DNA of 64,000 nt from Treponema bryantii (GTDB lineage: Bacteria > Spirochaetota > Spirochaetia > Treponematales > Treponemataceae): assembly GCF_900111035.1 (NCBI RefSeq), contig NZ_FOFU01000003.1:186001-250000 (forward strand), written 5' to 3'. Under the pieces are notes generated by a model. The model was not told where the DNA came from and did not search any database. It saw only the letters and a list, made by a program, of their open reading frames with translations. Positions within the stretch are counted from its first letter, which is position 1, and each line of letters starts with the position of its first letter. A program made the position numbers and the translations under genes. Below, piece by piece: positions 1 to 6,570 of this stretch.

Positions 1-981
1 TGTACCGATTCCAAACAGGTGATATCCGTCACCAAAGAGTCCGTCGTTTGCCCAGTCTGTTGCTGAGACACCAACGGTTACCATTGCAACGTAGTAAACA
101 AACCACATTATAACCGCAAAGATTGGGAGAGCAAGCCAGCGGTTTGTAACAACGCGGTCAATCTTATCTGAAGTGCTGAGCTTAGTGCGGTTCTTTTTTG
201 TTACGCAGTTTTTTATGATTGATTCAATATACTTATAGCGTTCAGCAGTGATGATAGATTCTGAATCATCATCAAGTTCTGCCTCACACGCTTTGATATC
301 TTTTTCAATATGATCGAGTTTTGAAGGTTCAATTCCAAGAGCTTTGATAACCTTTTCATCACGTTCAAAAAGTTTTACTGAGTACCAGCGGTGCTGTTCT
401 TCCGGAAGATTGTGAACGATTGCTTCTTCAATGTGAGCAAGAGCATGTTCAACGCAGCCTTCAAAGCGGTGCTTGTACAGCATAGGTTTCTTTTCCATTG
501 CCTTATTCAAAGCAATTTCTGCCGCTTCAATACAGCCGGTTCCCTTAAGAGCTGAAATCTCAAGTACAGGACATCCGAGCTCCTTTGACATTGCATCAAC
601 GTGAATCTTGTCGCCGTTCTTCTTTACAACGTCCATCATGTTTACAGCAACAACCATTGGAATACCGAGCTCTGCAAGTTGAGTTGTCAGATATAGGTTT
701 CGCTCAAGGTTTGTTCCATCAACAATATTCAAGATTGCATCAGGGCGTTCTTTTACAAGATAGTCGCGCGATACAACTTCTTCGAGTGTATATGGAGAAA
801 GCGAGTAGATGCCGGGAAGGTCTGTGATTACAACATCATCCTTGTGGCCCTTAAGCTTTCCTTCTTTTTTTTCTACAGTTACTCCAGGCCAGTTTCCAAC
901 AAACTGATTTGAGCCTGTGAGCGCATTAAATAATGTGGTTTTTCCCGCATTCGGGTTTCCTGCTAAAGCTATTTTTATCAT
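1..981 (-). CDS. feoB: Ferrous iron transport protein B, N-terminal part (cut by window edge)
   Basis: FeoB is the inner-membrane Fe(II) transporter, with a cytosolic G-protein domain followed by a membrane channel. The reading frame is open from the ATG at 981 to the edge, about 327 residues. It shows the G1 loop GNPNAGKT near residue 8, the G3 motif DLPG, the G4 motif NMMD and a G5 SALKGTG. A helical linker follows (PEEQHRWYSVKLFERDEKV), and the first membrane helix begins near the edge (LPIFAVIMWFVYYVAMV). The start follows a clear GGAGG. It is the third gene of an operon after two feoA genes, 22 bp after the second. The family call is very secure; only completeness is unknown. Confidence 0.96.
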   Translation of the reverse strand, partial: MIKIALAGNPNAGKTTLFNALTGSNQFVGNWPGVTVEKKEGKLKGHKDDVVITDLPGIYSLSPYTLEEVVSRDYLVKERPDAILNIVDGTNLERNLYLTTQLAELGIPMVVAVNMMDVVKKNGDKIHVDAMSKELGCPVLEISALKGTGCIEAAEIALNKAMEKKPMLYKHRFEGCVEHALAHIEEAIVHNLPEEQHRWYSVKLFERDEKVIKALGIEPSKLDHIEKDIKACEAELDDDSESIITAERYKYIESIIKNCVTKKNRTKLSTSDKIDRVVTNRWLALPIFAVIMWFVYYVAMVTVGVSATDWANDGLFGDGYHLFGIGT

Positions 982-1003
982 TGTCGTGTTTCCTCCGGTC
1001 GTC

Positions 1004-1222
1004 CTATTTCAACTGAATGAGTTCTGCGTCGGCCTTGCGAATTGAGAGTTCGTAGCCGCGAACTGTAACTTCTACCGGGTCTCCAAGTGGAGCAACCTTG
1101 CGCACATAAATCTCTGTACCCTTTGTAATTCCCATGTCCATAATGCGGCGCTTTACCGCACCTTCGCCAAGCAGCTTTTCAACAGTAACTGTCTGGCCTG
1201 TTTTTACATCCCTTAAAGTCAT
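1004..1222 (-). CDS. feoA: FeoA-family SH3-like protein (second copy)
   Basis: A 72-residue FeoA protein, a small SH3-like beta-barrel that assists FeoB, probably at its cytosolic domain. Visible family features are LLGEGAVKRRIMDMGITKGTEIYVRKVAPLGDPVEVTVRGYELSIRKADAELI, shown here in pieces: a central RRIMDMGI turn and the C-terminal VRGYELSIRK strand that marks FeoA. It lies between another feoA-like gene (27 bp upstream) and feoB (22 bp downstream) on the same strand. Of the two copies this one is closer to canonical FeoA. Confidence 0.92.
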   Translation of the reverse strand: MTLRDVKTGQTVTVEKLLGEGAVKRRIMDMGITKGTEIYVRKVAPLGDPVEVTVRGYELSIRKADAELIQLK

Positions 1223-1249
1223 ATTTATTCTCCTATAAAATGTACTGAA

Positions 1250-1459
1250 TTAAACTATGATTTTTTGAGCCATTTCTTTACTGATGGCCACACGGCTTTC
1301 CTTAATCTGAACGATTATATTACCGCACATCTTTGAAATAACAGACACTTCGGCTCCGGCTACAAAACCCAGATTTTCCAGGAAGCGTCTTACTTCTTCT
1401 TTTCCATTGATTTTTTTGATCAGAAACTTGTCATCCTGACAAGCCATAGTTAAAGGCAT
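1250..1459 (-). CDS. feoA: FeoA-family SH3-like protein (first copy)
   Basis: A 69-residue FeoA-type protein and the first gene of the feo operon. It has the FeoA pattern: a basic KKINGKEEVRRFLENLGF segment, then VAGAEVSVISKMCGNIIVQIKESRVAISKEMAQKI. The C-terminal strand reads ESRVAISKE instead of the more usual GYELSIRK, so it has diverged from its neighbour. The ATG at 1459 follows AGGGAG with about 9 nt spacing. Two stand-alone FeoA proteins before one FeoB are seen in some anaerobes. A promoter overlapped by repeated dyads lies directly upstream, which suggests control by a metal-dependent repressor. Confidence 0.85.
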   Translation of the reverse strand: MPLTMACQDDKFLIKKINGKEEVRRFLENLGFVAGAEVSVISKMCGNIIVQIKESRVAISKEMAQKIIV

Positions 1460-1474
1460 TTTAGTTAACTCCCT

Positions 1475-1527
1475 CTAACATACTGTTAGATTAGACTAAT
1501 ATTAGTATTAACTAACAGGTTAGTCAA
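1475..1527 (-). promoter_or_regulatory. feo promoter overlapped by three CTAA/TTAG dyads
   Basis: On the minus strand a -35 TTGACT (1527-1522) and -10 TAATAT (1504-1499) are spaced by 17 bp. Three inverted repeats with CTAA/TTAG half-sites sit at 1475-1489 (CTAACA-TAC-TGTTAG), around 1500/1501 (ACTAATATTAGT) and at 1512-1523 (CTAAC-AG-GTTAG), centred about 18 bp apart. The segment at 1486 reads TTAGATTAGACTAA, resembling the core of the DtxR/IdeR operator (TTAGGTTAGCCTAACCTAA). This supports iron- or manganese-dependent repression; the actual regulator is not in the window. Confidence 0.7.
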
Positions 1528-1596
1528 TACTATCAAAAGAGAAATAATTTTTCTATTAAATTGTATTTTTTATTTCATTGTTATATATTGATGCGT

Positions 1597-2259
1597 ATGA
1601 AATACTCACTTGCGATTTTTGACATGGATGGAACAATCCTTAATACTCTTGATGACATGACAGATTCTCTGAATGAGATTCTTACAAAATACAACCTTCC
1701 GCTTCATACTGTAGATGAAGTACGTTTTATGGTAGGAAACGGAATTCCAAAGCTGATCGAACGTGCTCTTGCAGACGGCCGCAGCAATCCTCAGTTTGAG
1801 CAGATTCTTGCTGATTTTATTGCATATTACGAAAAGCACTGTGCAATAAAAACCGCTCCTTATGATGGAGTAGTGGACTGTATAAAAACTCTCCGCGCTG
1901 CTGGAATCAAAATTGCTGTAAATACAAATAAGGTTGAGCCTGCCGCCATTGCTCTTTGTGATGACTACTTCCCGGGCCTTTTTGATATTATTTCCGGCAG
2001 CCGTCCTGGAATGCCTCCTAAGCCTGCACCAGACGGAATCTATGAGATTCTGAGCCGTGCCGGTATGGATGGAAAATCTGAAGGTCAGCGCGCAGTGTTC
2101 ATCGGCGACTCAGATGTAGACATGCAGACAGGAATGAATGCCGGCCTCGATGTAATCGGTGTAGACTGGGGCTTCCGCGGTAAAAAGTTCCTCGAAGAAC
2201 ACGGCGCAAAAGTAATCATGATGAATGCCGCAGAGCTTGCCGGATATCTTACAAAATAA
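1597..2259 (+). CDS. HAD-superfamily phosphatase, phosphoglycolate phosphatase-like
   Basis: A 220-residue haloacid dehalogenase hydrolase of the Gph/PgmB type. Motif I is FDMDGTILNT at the N-terminus, with both catalytic aspartates. A helical cap follows, then motif II (VNTNK), motif III lysine (PPKPAPDG) and motif IV (VFIGDSDVDMQTG). It probably dephosphorylates a small sugar phosphate such as 2-phosphoglycolate, but HAD substrate cannot be read from sequence. I chose the ATG at 1597 because a -10 TATATT ends 7 nt before it and the protein then begins right at motif I; an ATG at 1591 is also possible. No Shine-Dalgarno is visible. It is a single-gene unit. Confidence 0.85.
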   Translation: MKYSLAIFDMDGTILNTLDDMTDSLNEILTKYNLPLHTVDEVRFMVGNGIPKLIERALADGRSNPQFEQILADFIAYYEKHCAIKTAPYDGVVDCIKTLRAAGIKIAVNTNKVEPAAIALCDDYFPGLFDIISGSRPGMPPKPAPDGIYEILSRAGMDGKSEGQRAVFIGDSDVDMQTGMNAGLDVIGVDWGFRGKKFLEEHGAKVIMMNAAELAGYLTK

Positions 2260-2277
2260 CACGTTTTATGCTATATT
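2249..2277 (+). promoter_or_regulatory. Promoter of the cobalamin-controlled operon
   Basis: A -35 TTACAA (2249-2254) and -10 TATATT (2272-2277) are separated by exactly 17 bp. The predicted transcript start, near 2284, coincides with the 5' side of the riboswitch P1 stem, as expected for a riboswitch leader. The -35 lies across the stop codon of the preceding phosphatase gene. Confidence 0.7.
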
Positions 2278-2281
2278 TTTT

Positions 2282-2431
2282 TGTGTATTTCAATGGAATC
2301 AGGTGCAAGGCCTGAGCTGAATGCGCAACGGTATGAAGATAAAAACGACATCTGAAATACAGCCACTGGACCGTCTGGTCTGGGAAGGCTTCAGATGCAA
2401 ATGCTTCAAGCCCGGAAACTTTGGTACACAC
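2282..2431 (+). promoter_or_regulatory. Cobalamin riboswitch aptamer
   Basis: The leader shows the conserved blocks of the B12 (cobalamin) riboswitch in order: GGAATCAGGTGCAAGGCCTG (P3/P4 region), GAGCTGAATGCGCAACGGTA, the hallmark AGCCACTGG, then TGGGAAGGC and CAAGCCCGGAAACTTTG. The outer P1 stem can form between TGTGTA (2282-2287) and TACACA (2425-2430). Binding of a cobalamin is expected to lower expression of the downstream lipoprotein and TonB receptor genes. Confidence 0.93.
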
Positions 2432-2495
2432 CTTTCGTATGAAAGGATATCTCTCTTTTTTGGGAACTGCGCAGTCTCGGTTCCCGGGTAGGAAA
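2431..2495 (+). promoter_or_regulatory. Expression platform of the cobalamin riboswitch
   Basis: After the aptamer come a hairpin CCTTTC-GTAT-GAAAGG (2431-2446), a run of T, and a second hairpin GGGAAC (2462-2467) with GTTCCC (2480-2485). The second ends only 4-5 nt before the Shine-Dalgarno TAGGA of the lipoprotein start. No strong terminator with a long T tract follows it. I infer translational control through access to the ribosome site, though pausing at the T run after the first hairpin is possible. Confidence 0.6.
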
Positions 2496-2497
2496 TA

Positions 2498-3016
2498 ATG
2501 AAAAATTTAAAATTTTCTCGTTTGTTCGCAGCAGCTCTCGTTGTTGCATGTTTGGCTCTGACTGGATGTAAACCAGAGACAGAAGAAGTTCTTGTTGAAA
2601 AAGTTAGCATTGTTCGACCTGTTGATTCATCTGATAAAATTATTGGTAATTGGAGAGGTCAAGAGTATAGTGATAAGTTTGAGATAACAACATCAAATTA
2701 TAATAATTATTATTCTTATAATGGTGATGTTTTATATTATACAACTAATAATCTTTATATTAGAGAAATTGATGAAACTTCTGGATATGTTTATTCTCAG
2801 TTTTATGATGGAGACAAGATTGGTTATAATGCGACTGTTGGACAGTGGTATGCTATATACTATTTTGATTTAACTGAAGATGCTGTAAAAATATCGCAGG
2901 CAGCAGGTCCTAAGGGTGGCTGTGATACTCTTAAAGAAGTTGTTGAAGAGTTTACTGTAGAACTTGGTTACATGTCTGAACAGGAAGGAAAATATTCAAC
3001 TTGTTCCAGAGAATAA
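2498..3016 (+). CDS. Riboswitch-controlled small lipoprotein, possible corrinoid-binding partner
   Basis: A 172-residue secreted protein with a lipoprotein signal peptide. The hydrophobic stretch ends in LALTGCKPE, with the lipid-modified Cys near residue 24. The mature part is acidic and rich in Tyr and Asn (SNYNNYYSYNGDVLYYTTNN) and has a GNWRGQEYSD segment like the start of lipocalin-like small barrels. I do not recognise a named family. It is the first gene behind the cobalamin riboswitch and precedes a BtuB-like receptor by about 50 bp, so a role in capture of B12 or another corrinoid at the cell surface is a reasonable inference. In Bacteroides, lipoproteins such as BtuG do this beside BtuB; no sequence similarity to BtuG is claimed. 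Confidence 0.75.
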   Translation: MKNLKFSRLFAAALVVACLALTGCKPETEEVLVEKVSIVRPVDSSDKIIGNWRGQEYSDKFEITTSNYNNYYSYNGDVLYYTTNNLYIREIDETSGYVYSQFYDGDKIGYNATVGQWYAIYYFDLTEDAVKISQAAGPKGGCDTLKEVVEEFTVELGYMSEQEGKYSTCSRE

Positions 3017-3024
3017 TATAAAAC

Positions 3025-3062
3025 TCGTCATTACGTGATACTAATATATCTCGTAATGACGA
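3025..3062 (+). repeat. Inverted repeat between lipoprotein and receptor genes
   Basis: Perfect 11-bp arms TCGTCATTACG (3025-3035) and CGTAATGACGA (3052-3062) flank a 16-nt loop. The right arm ends 5 nt before the receptor ATG at 3068, where no Shine-Dalgarno is visible. The hairpin could limit or couple translation of the receptor, or act as a processing site. Confidence 0.6.
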
Positions 3063-3067
3063 TATCT

Positions 3068-5035
3068 ATGAAACATCGTTTTTTATTCTTTTCATTATTC
3101 ATTCTTTATTTTCTCTGTTTTGCTGAAGAAGCAGAAATCCTCCTTCCTGAAATAACGACATATATTCCAGCCTCTGTAGAGCAGAAACTTGTAATTACAG
3201 CAGATGATATTGAGTCTGCACATTATGAGAGTCTATCGGAAATAATTGAACACTGCGGAATTCAGATGCTTTCTTATGGGCCTTATGGACTAGAAAGTAA
3301 AGCAAGTATTCGTGGATTTACAGACGAAACAGTTCGAGTTGTTATTGATGGAATTTGTGTGAATAATGCACAAAATGGAACTTTTGATTTTTCTTCTTTA
3401 AATCTTTCTGCTATAGAGAAAATTGAAATTATTCGTGGAGGATTTACAGAAGGTGTAGAGGATGAAGGTTCAGTTGCAGGTGTTATTTATATTACCATGA
3501 AGAAAGTTGAACTGAAACCTTCTCTTAGTACAGATGTTTCGCTTAAAACTTTTTTCAATTCTGAGCGTCCTCTTGATAGCTGTTTTCAGAAAATCAACTA
3601 TGAAGGACGACTGGCGGAAGCGACTTTCTTAAATGCTAGTGGTACATTAAATTATGCACAAAATCGTTACCTTTATAAAACCGACAGATCAAATAACCTT
3701 TGTAATGGAATTTTTGGCAGTATAATAGAAACGGGAAACTGGAAGAGTCAGGAAAATGCTCATGTTATAGATGGACATGCATCTTGTTTTCTGACACATT
3801 ATTTTGGAAATGGAAATTATTTTTCAATTGGTGATTTTTTTTATGCCGGTCATAAAAATTGTCCAGGAGAGTTTAAACCTATAAATCCTGGTTTACAGAG
3901 GGATTATAATAATACCCTTTCGTTTACTTTATGGAATCCTGCTGTTTCAAATTTCTGTAATATAAAAAACAGTATTGTATGGTCGTGTAATAATCAGTTT
4001 TATAAGAATCAAGCCAGAGCAGAAAATAGCAGTCATTACTTAAATGCTGTTAAATATACAGGAACTCTTGAAGCAACTTCTATAGCAGGTGGCAGAGTTC
4101 AGCAACTGGCAGGTCTTTCCACAGATTTTACAAACTTGAATTCAACAAATGATGGAAAGCATAATCAGTGGTCAGGAGTTATAAAATCAACAACAAGAGT
4201 TTTTGCAGGAAAAGGATGGTCTTTCAGCTTTCCTATGGCTGCTAAATTTTGCGTAAATGATGATAAATTAAACTTTGCCTTTGTTCCAAAACTTGGTGCA
4301 GCATGGCAAACAAATATATTGGGATCAGACTATACTCAACTTCGAATAAGCCTTGATGTTTATCGTATGGTTCAGTTTCCAAATATGAATGATCTGTATT
4401 GGAATGATGCAGTTTTACACGGAAATCCGAATCTAAAACCTGAATATGGATGGGGATCAGATTTGTGTTTTGCTGTAAATGGTATTCAATTTGGGGCGTC
4501 AGAAAGTAAAAGAGGTACTTCTCAAGTTAGTGGAAGTTTAACTATTTTTTCTGATTACTACAAAGATAAAATTAAGTGGGGATCTGGAACAACAGAGAAT
4601 CTTTCAAGTGCATTCTATCTTGGTGTGGATTTTAATATAGAAGCTGATTTCTTCAATAAGTTTTGGATTTTAGATATTAATGGAGAATACTTGTATAACA
4701 GACTACTGGATAAATCTCAAAAAGAAGAATATGGAAATCGTATTATGTGGACTCCTGATTTTGTTTGTACAGTTATTAATTCATTCAATTTTGAATTCTT
4801 GAAAATAAAATTGAGTGTAAGTTATACAGGAAAAAGATTTATCGCGAATACAAATTGCGAATATCTAAAACCTTATTTACTTGTCAATCTTGCTGCAGAA
4901 GGCGTAGAACTACGTAATAAGTTTACACCTTATATTAAGATAGATAACCTTCTTAACTGGCAGTATCAGTCCGTAACAAATTTTACAATGCCCGGCATTT
5001 CTCTAACCCTCGGCGGAAAATACAAATTCTTTTAA
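3068..5035 (+). CDS. btuB: TonB-dependent outer-membrane receptor, BtuB-like
   Basis: A 655-residue protein with a signal peptide (hydrophobic to about residue 20), then a plug domain at about residues 35-150. Plug motifs are ADDIESAHYESLSEII, IRGFTDETVRVVIDG and IEKIEIIRGG. A long beta-barrel follows and ends in a terminal Phe (LGGKYKFF), as is usual for outer-membrane barrels. Length fits TonB-dependent transporters. Because a cobalamin riboswitch controls the operon, the likely substrate is vitamin B12 or another corrinoid. I chose the ATG at 3068, which gives a clean signal peptide; earlier in-frame starts lie inside the hairpin. TonB/ExbBD and BtuFCD are not in the window. Confidence 0.88.
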   Translation: MKHRFLFFSLFILYFLCFAEEAEILLPEITTYIPASVEQKLVITADDIESAHYESLSEIIEHCGIQMLSYGPYGLESKASIRGFTDETVRVVIDGICVNNAQNGTFDFSSLNLSAIEKIEIIRGGFTEGVEDEGSVAGVIYITMKKVELKPSLSTDVSLKTFFNSERPLDSCFQKINYEGRLAEATFLNASGTLNYAQNRYLYKTDRSNNLCNGIFGSIIETGNWKSQENAHVIDGHASCFLTHYFGNGNYFSIGDFFYAGHKNCPGEFKPINPGLQRDYNNTLSFTLWNPAVSNFCNIKNSIVWSCNNQFYKNQARAENSSHYLNAVKYTGTLEATSIAGGRVQQLAGLSTDFTNLNSTNDGKHNQWSGVIKSTTRVFAGKGWSFSFPMAAKFCVNDDKLNFAFVPKLGAAWQTNILGSDYTQLRISLDVYRMVQFPNMNDLYWNDAVLHGNPNLKPEYGWGSDLCFAVNGIQFGASESKRGTSQVSGSLTIFSDYYKDKIKWGSGTTENLSSAFYLGVDFNIEADFFNKFWILDINGEYLYNRLLDKSQKEEYGNRIMWTPDFVCTVINSFNFEFLKIKLSVSYTGKRFIANTNCEYLKPYLLVNLAAEGVELRNKFTPYIKIDNLLNWQYQSVTNFTMPGISLTLGGKYKFF

Positions 5036-6568
5036 TTACAACTGACTTTCTGCACGCAGAGAATCCAGACGGGCGAGTCGTGACTTATCAGGTTCTATAC
5101 AAAGATTCTTTTCCTGAGTTGGAAGTACAAGTCCTTTTGGACCGTTTTTTGCGCGGCGAAGATATTTTACGTGAGTATAGTAAAGGTCTGTTTTTCCGGC
5201 GTTGCGGGCTTTTGAATAATAAACTGCAAGATTAGCTGCATCCAGCAGAATATCCAGAGGGACAGTTTTTCCTTTGCGGGCTTTTATAAAAACATATCCG
5301 CCAGGGAAATCACGTACATGGAGCCACAAATCATCGCCCCGAACATGATGACGGAGAAGTTCGTCGTTCTCATTTGCATCACGGCCTACGAGAATGTACC
5401 AGCCGTCCACCGTGTAGTCGAGTCCAGGATGAGTTTTCTTCTGCTGCTGTTTTGGAGTCGTATCACGTCGCAGCAGCTGTTCTATTTTTACAGGATTTTT
5501 TTCGTTCTTAATTTCTTCATAAAGAGCATCAAGTTTTTCCAGCTGCTTTTTCATTATTTCGATATCATGAACGAGTTCTTCGCTTCCACTTATAGCCTTC
5601 TTGTATTTTTTGTAATATTCGGCTGCATTGTCCTGTGCATTTTTTTTAGGATCAATCATAAGGCGGACAGTTTTTCCAGACTCGTAATCTTCGCATTCAA
5701 GGAAATTACTGTGTCCGTCTATCATATAGCCGTAAGAAAGAATAAGGTCGCCCTGATGTTTTAACTGTTCTGCATTCTTGAAAGATTCCTGTTTATCTTC
5801 CAGATTTTTAAGAGCCGATTCTTTTTTTGAGCGGGTAGAGTTGTACCACTTTTCAGCCTTTTCAAGCAGTGATTCTCTCGAGAGTGTATCAGAGTGTTCC
5901 GAGTACCACCAGTCGATGTAGGCGTTGAAGGTTGGATGTTCTGACCATTCACGGACCGGGAACCGCACCAATGCCTCGGCCACCTTCTGTTCATCCGCGG
6001 CGGGCTCCGCGAACTTTTCATCCTTCATTTCCCCACGTTCTGGTCGGCGGAACATTGGTTCAAGAATAGTGCCGTCCGTGTCGCAGAGAAGAACATTCGC
6101 AGCATTATTCCAGAGCTTAATGTAAAGAATGTAGTTTTCTTCAATTTCAACAGACTCACCCTGAGCTTCAATTTCATCCTTGCTGAGAACCGGCTTTTTA
6201 ACCAGTGAAATATGCACGGTGCCCTTTGCTGCACCCTTCGGTTTTTCTTCAACCAGACGGCTGAGTTCCATTTTAATAACGCGCTCAACTCCAATCTGTT
6301 CAACCGAGTTTATGCGGCAGCCCTTAATACGGGCGCGGAGAAATTCCATAAAGCGCAGCGGCTTATCGTTCTTTGTAATTTTTCGTCTGGTCTCATTAAG
6401 GCGTACCGAGTTCTGGGCAGTACAAATCAAAACTGTTTTTGCATTGCCTTCTTTATAAGTATAAAGTGCAAGTGTGTCATAACCCGGCTGAATTATATCC
6501 TGAATGAATGCACCTTCAAGATTAAGCTCTTCGAGAATCAGATTTATTTCATTACAATTGAGTGACAA
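5036..6568 (-). CDS. rqcH: NFACT-family ribosome quality-control protein (RqcH / Rqc2 homologue)
   Basis: RqcH binds stalled large ribosomal subunits and adds C-terminal alanine tails to nascent chains. The protein has the NFACT-N domain (about residues 1-180), a charged coiled coil (about 235-370) and the NFACT-R domain near the end (GRDANENDELL, DLWLHVRDFPGGYVFIKA, YYTHVKYLRRAKNGPKGLV). It is 510 residues, slightly shorter than well-known members. The conserved Asp-Arg pair of NFACT-N appears as Glu95-Arg96 (QIGVERV), and the NFACT-R motif has Gly-Tyr where Ser-His is common. The start is a TTG at 6568, supported by AAGGGA in the last codons of ilvB, two bases upstream. Its stop directly abuts the receptor gene's stop. 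Confidence 0.88.
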   Translation of the reverse strand: MSLNCNEINLILEELNLEGAFIQDIIQPGYDTLALYTYKEGNAKTVLICTAQNSVRLNETRRKITKNDKPLRFMEFLRARIKGCRINSVEQIGVERVIKMELSRLVEEKPKGAAKGTVHISLVKKPVLSKDEIEAQGESVEIEENYILYIKLWNNAANVLLCDTDGTILEPMFRRPERGEMKDEKFAEPAADEQKVAEALVRFPVREWSEHPTFNAYIDWWYSEHSDTLSRESLLEKAEKWYNSTRSKKESALKNLEDKQESFKNAEQLKHQGDLILSYGYMIDGHSNFLECEDYESGKTVRLMIDPKKNAQDNAAEYYKKYKKAISGSEELVHDIEIMKKQLEKLDALYEEIKNEKNPVKIEQLLRRDTTPKQQQKKTHPGLDYTVDGWYILVGRDANENDELLRHHVRGDDLWLHVRDFPGGYVFIKARKGKTVPLDILLDAANLAVYYSKARNAGKTDLYYTHVKYLRRAKNGPKGLVLPTQEKNLCIEPDKSRLARLDSLRAESQL

Positions 6569-6570
6569 TT

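Noticed and set aside
585-827. 80-codon plus-strand frame
   Set aside because: Antisense to the feoB GTPase domain.
1561-1596. TTG-initiated N-terminal extension of the HAD phosphatase
   Set aside because: The extension covers the likely -35 and -10 boxes; the HAD fold starts right after the ATG at 1597.
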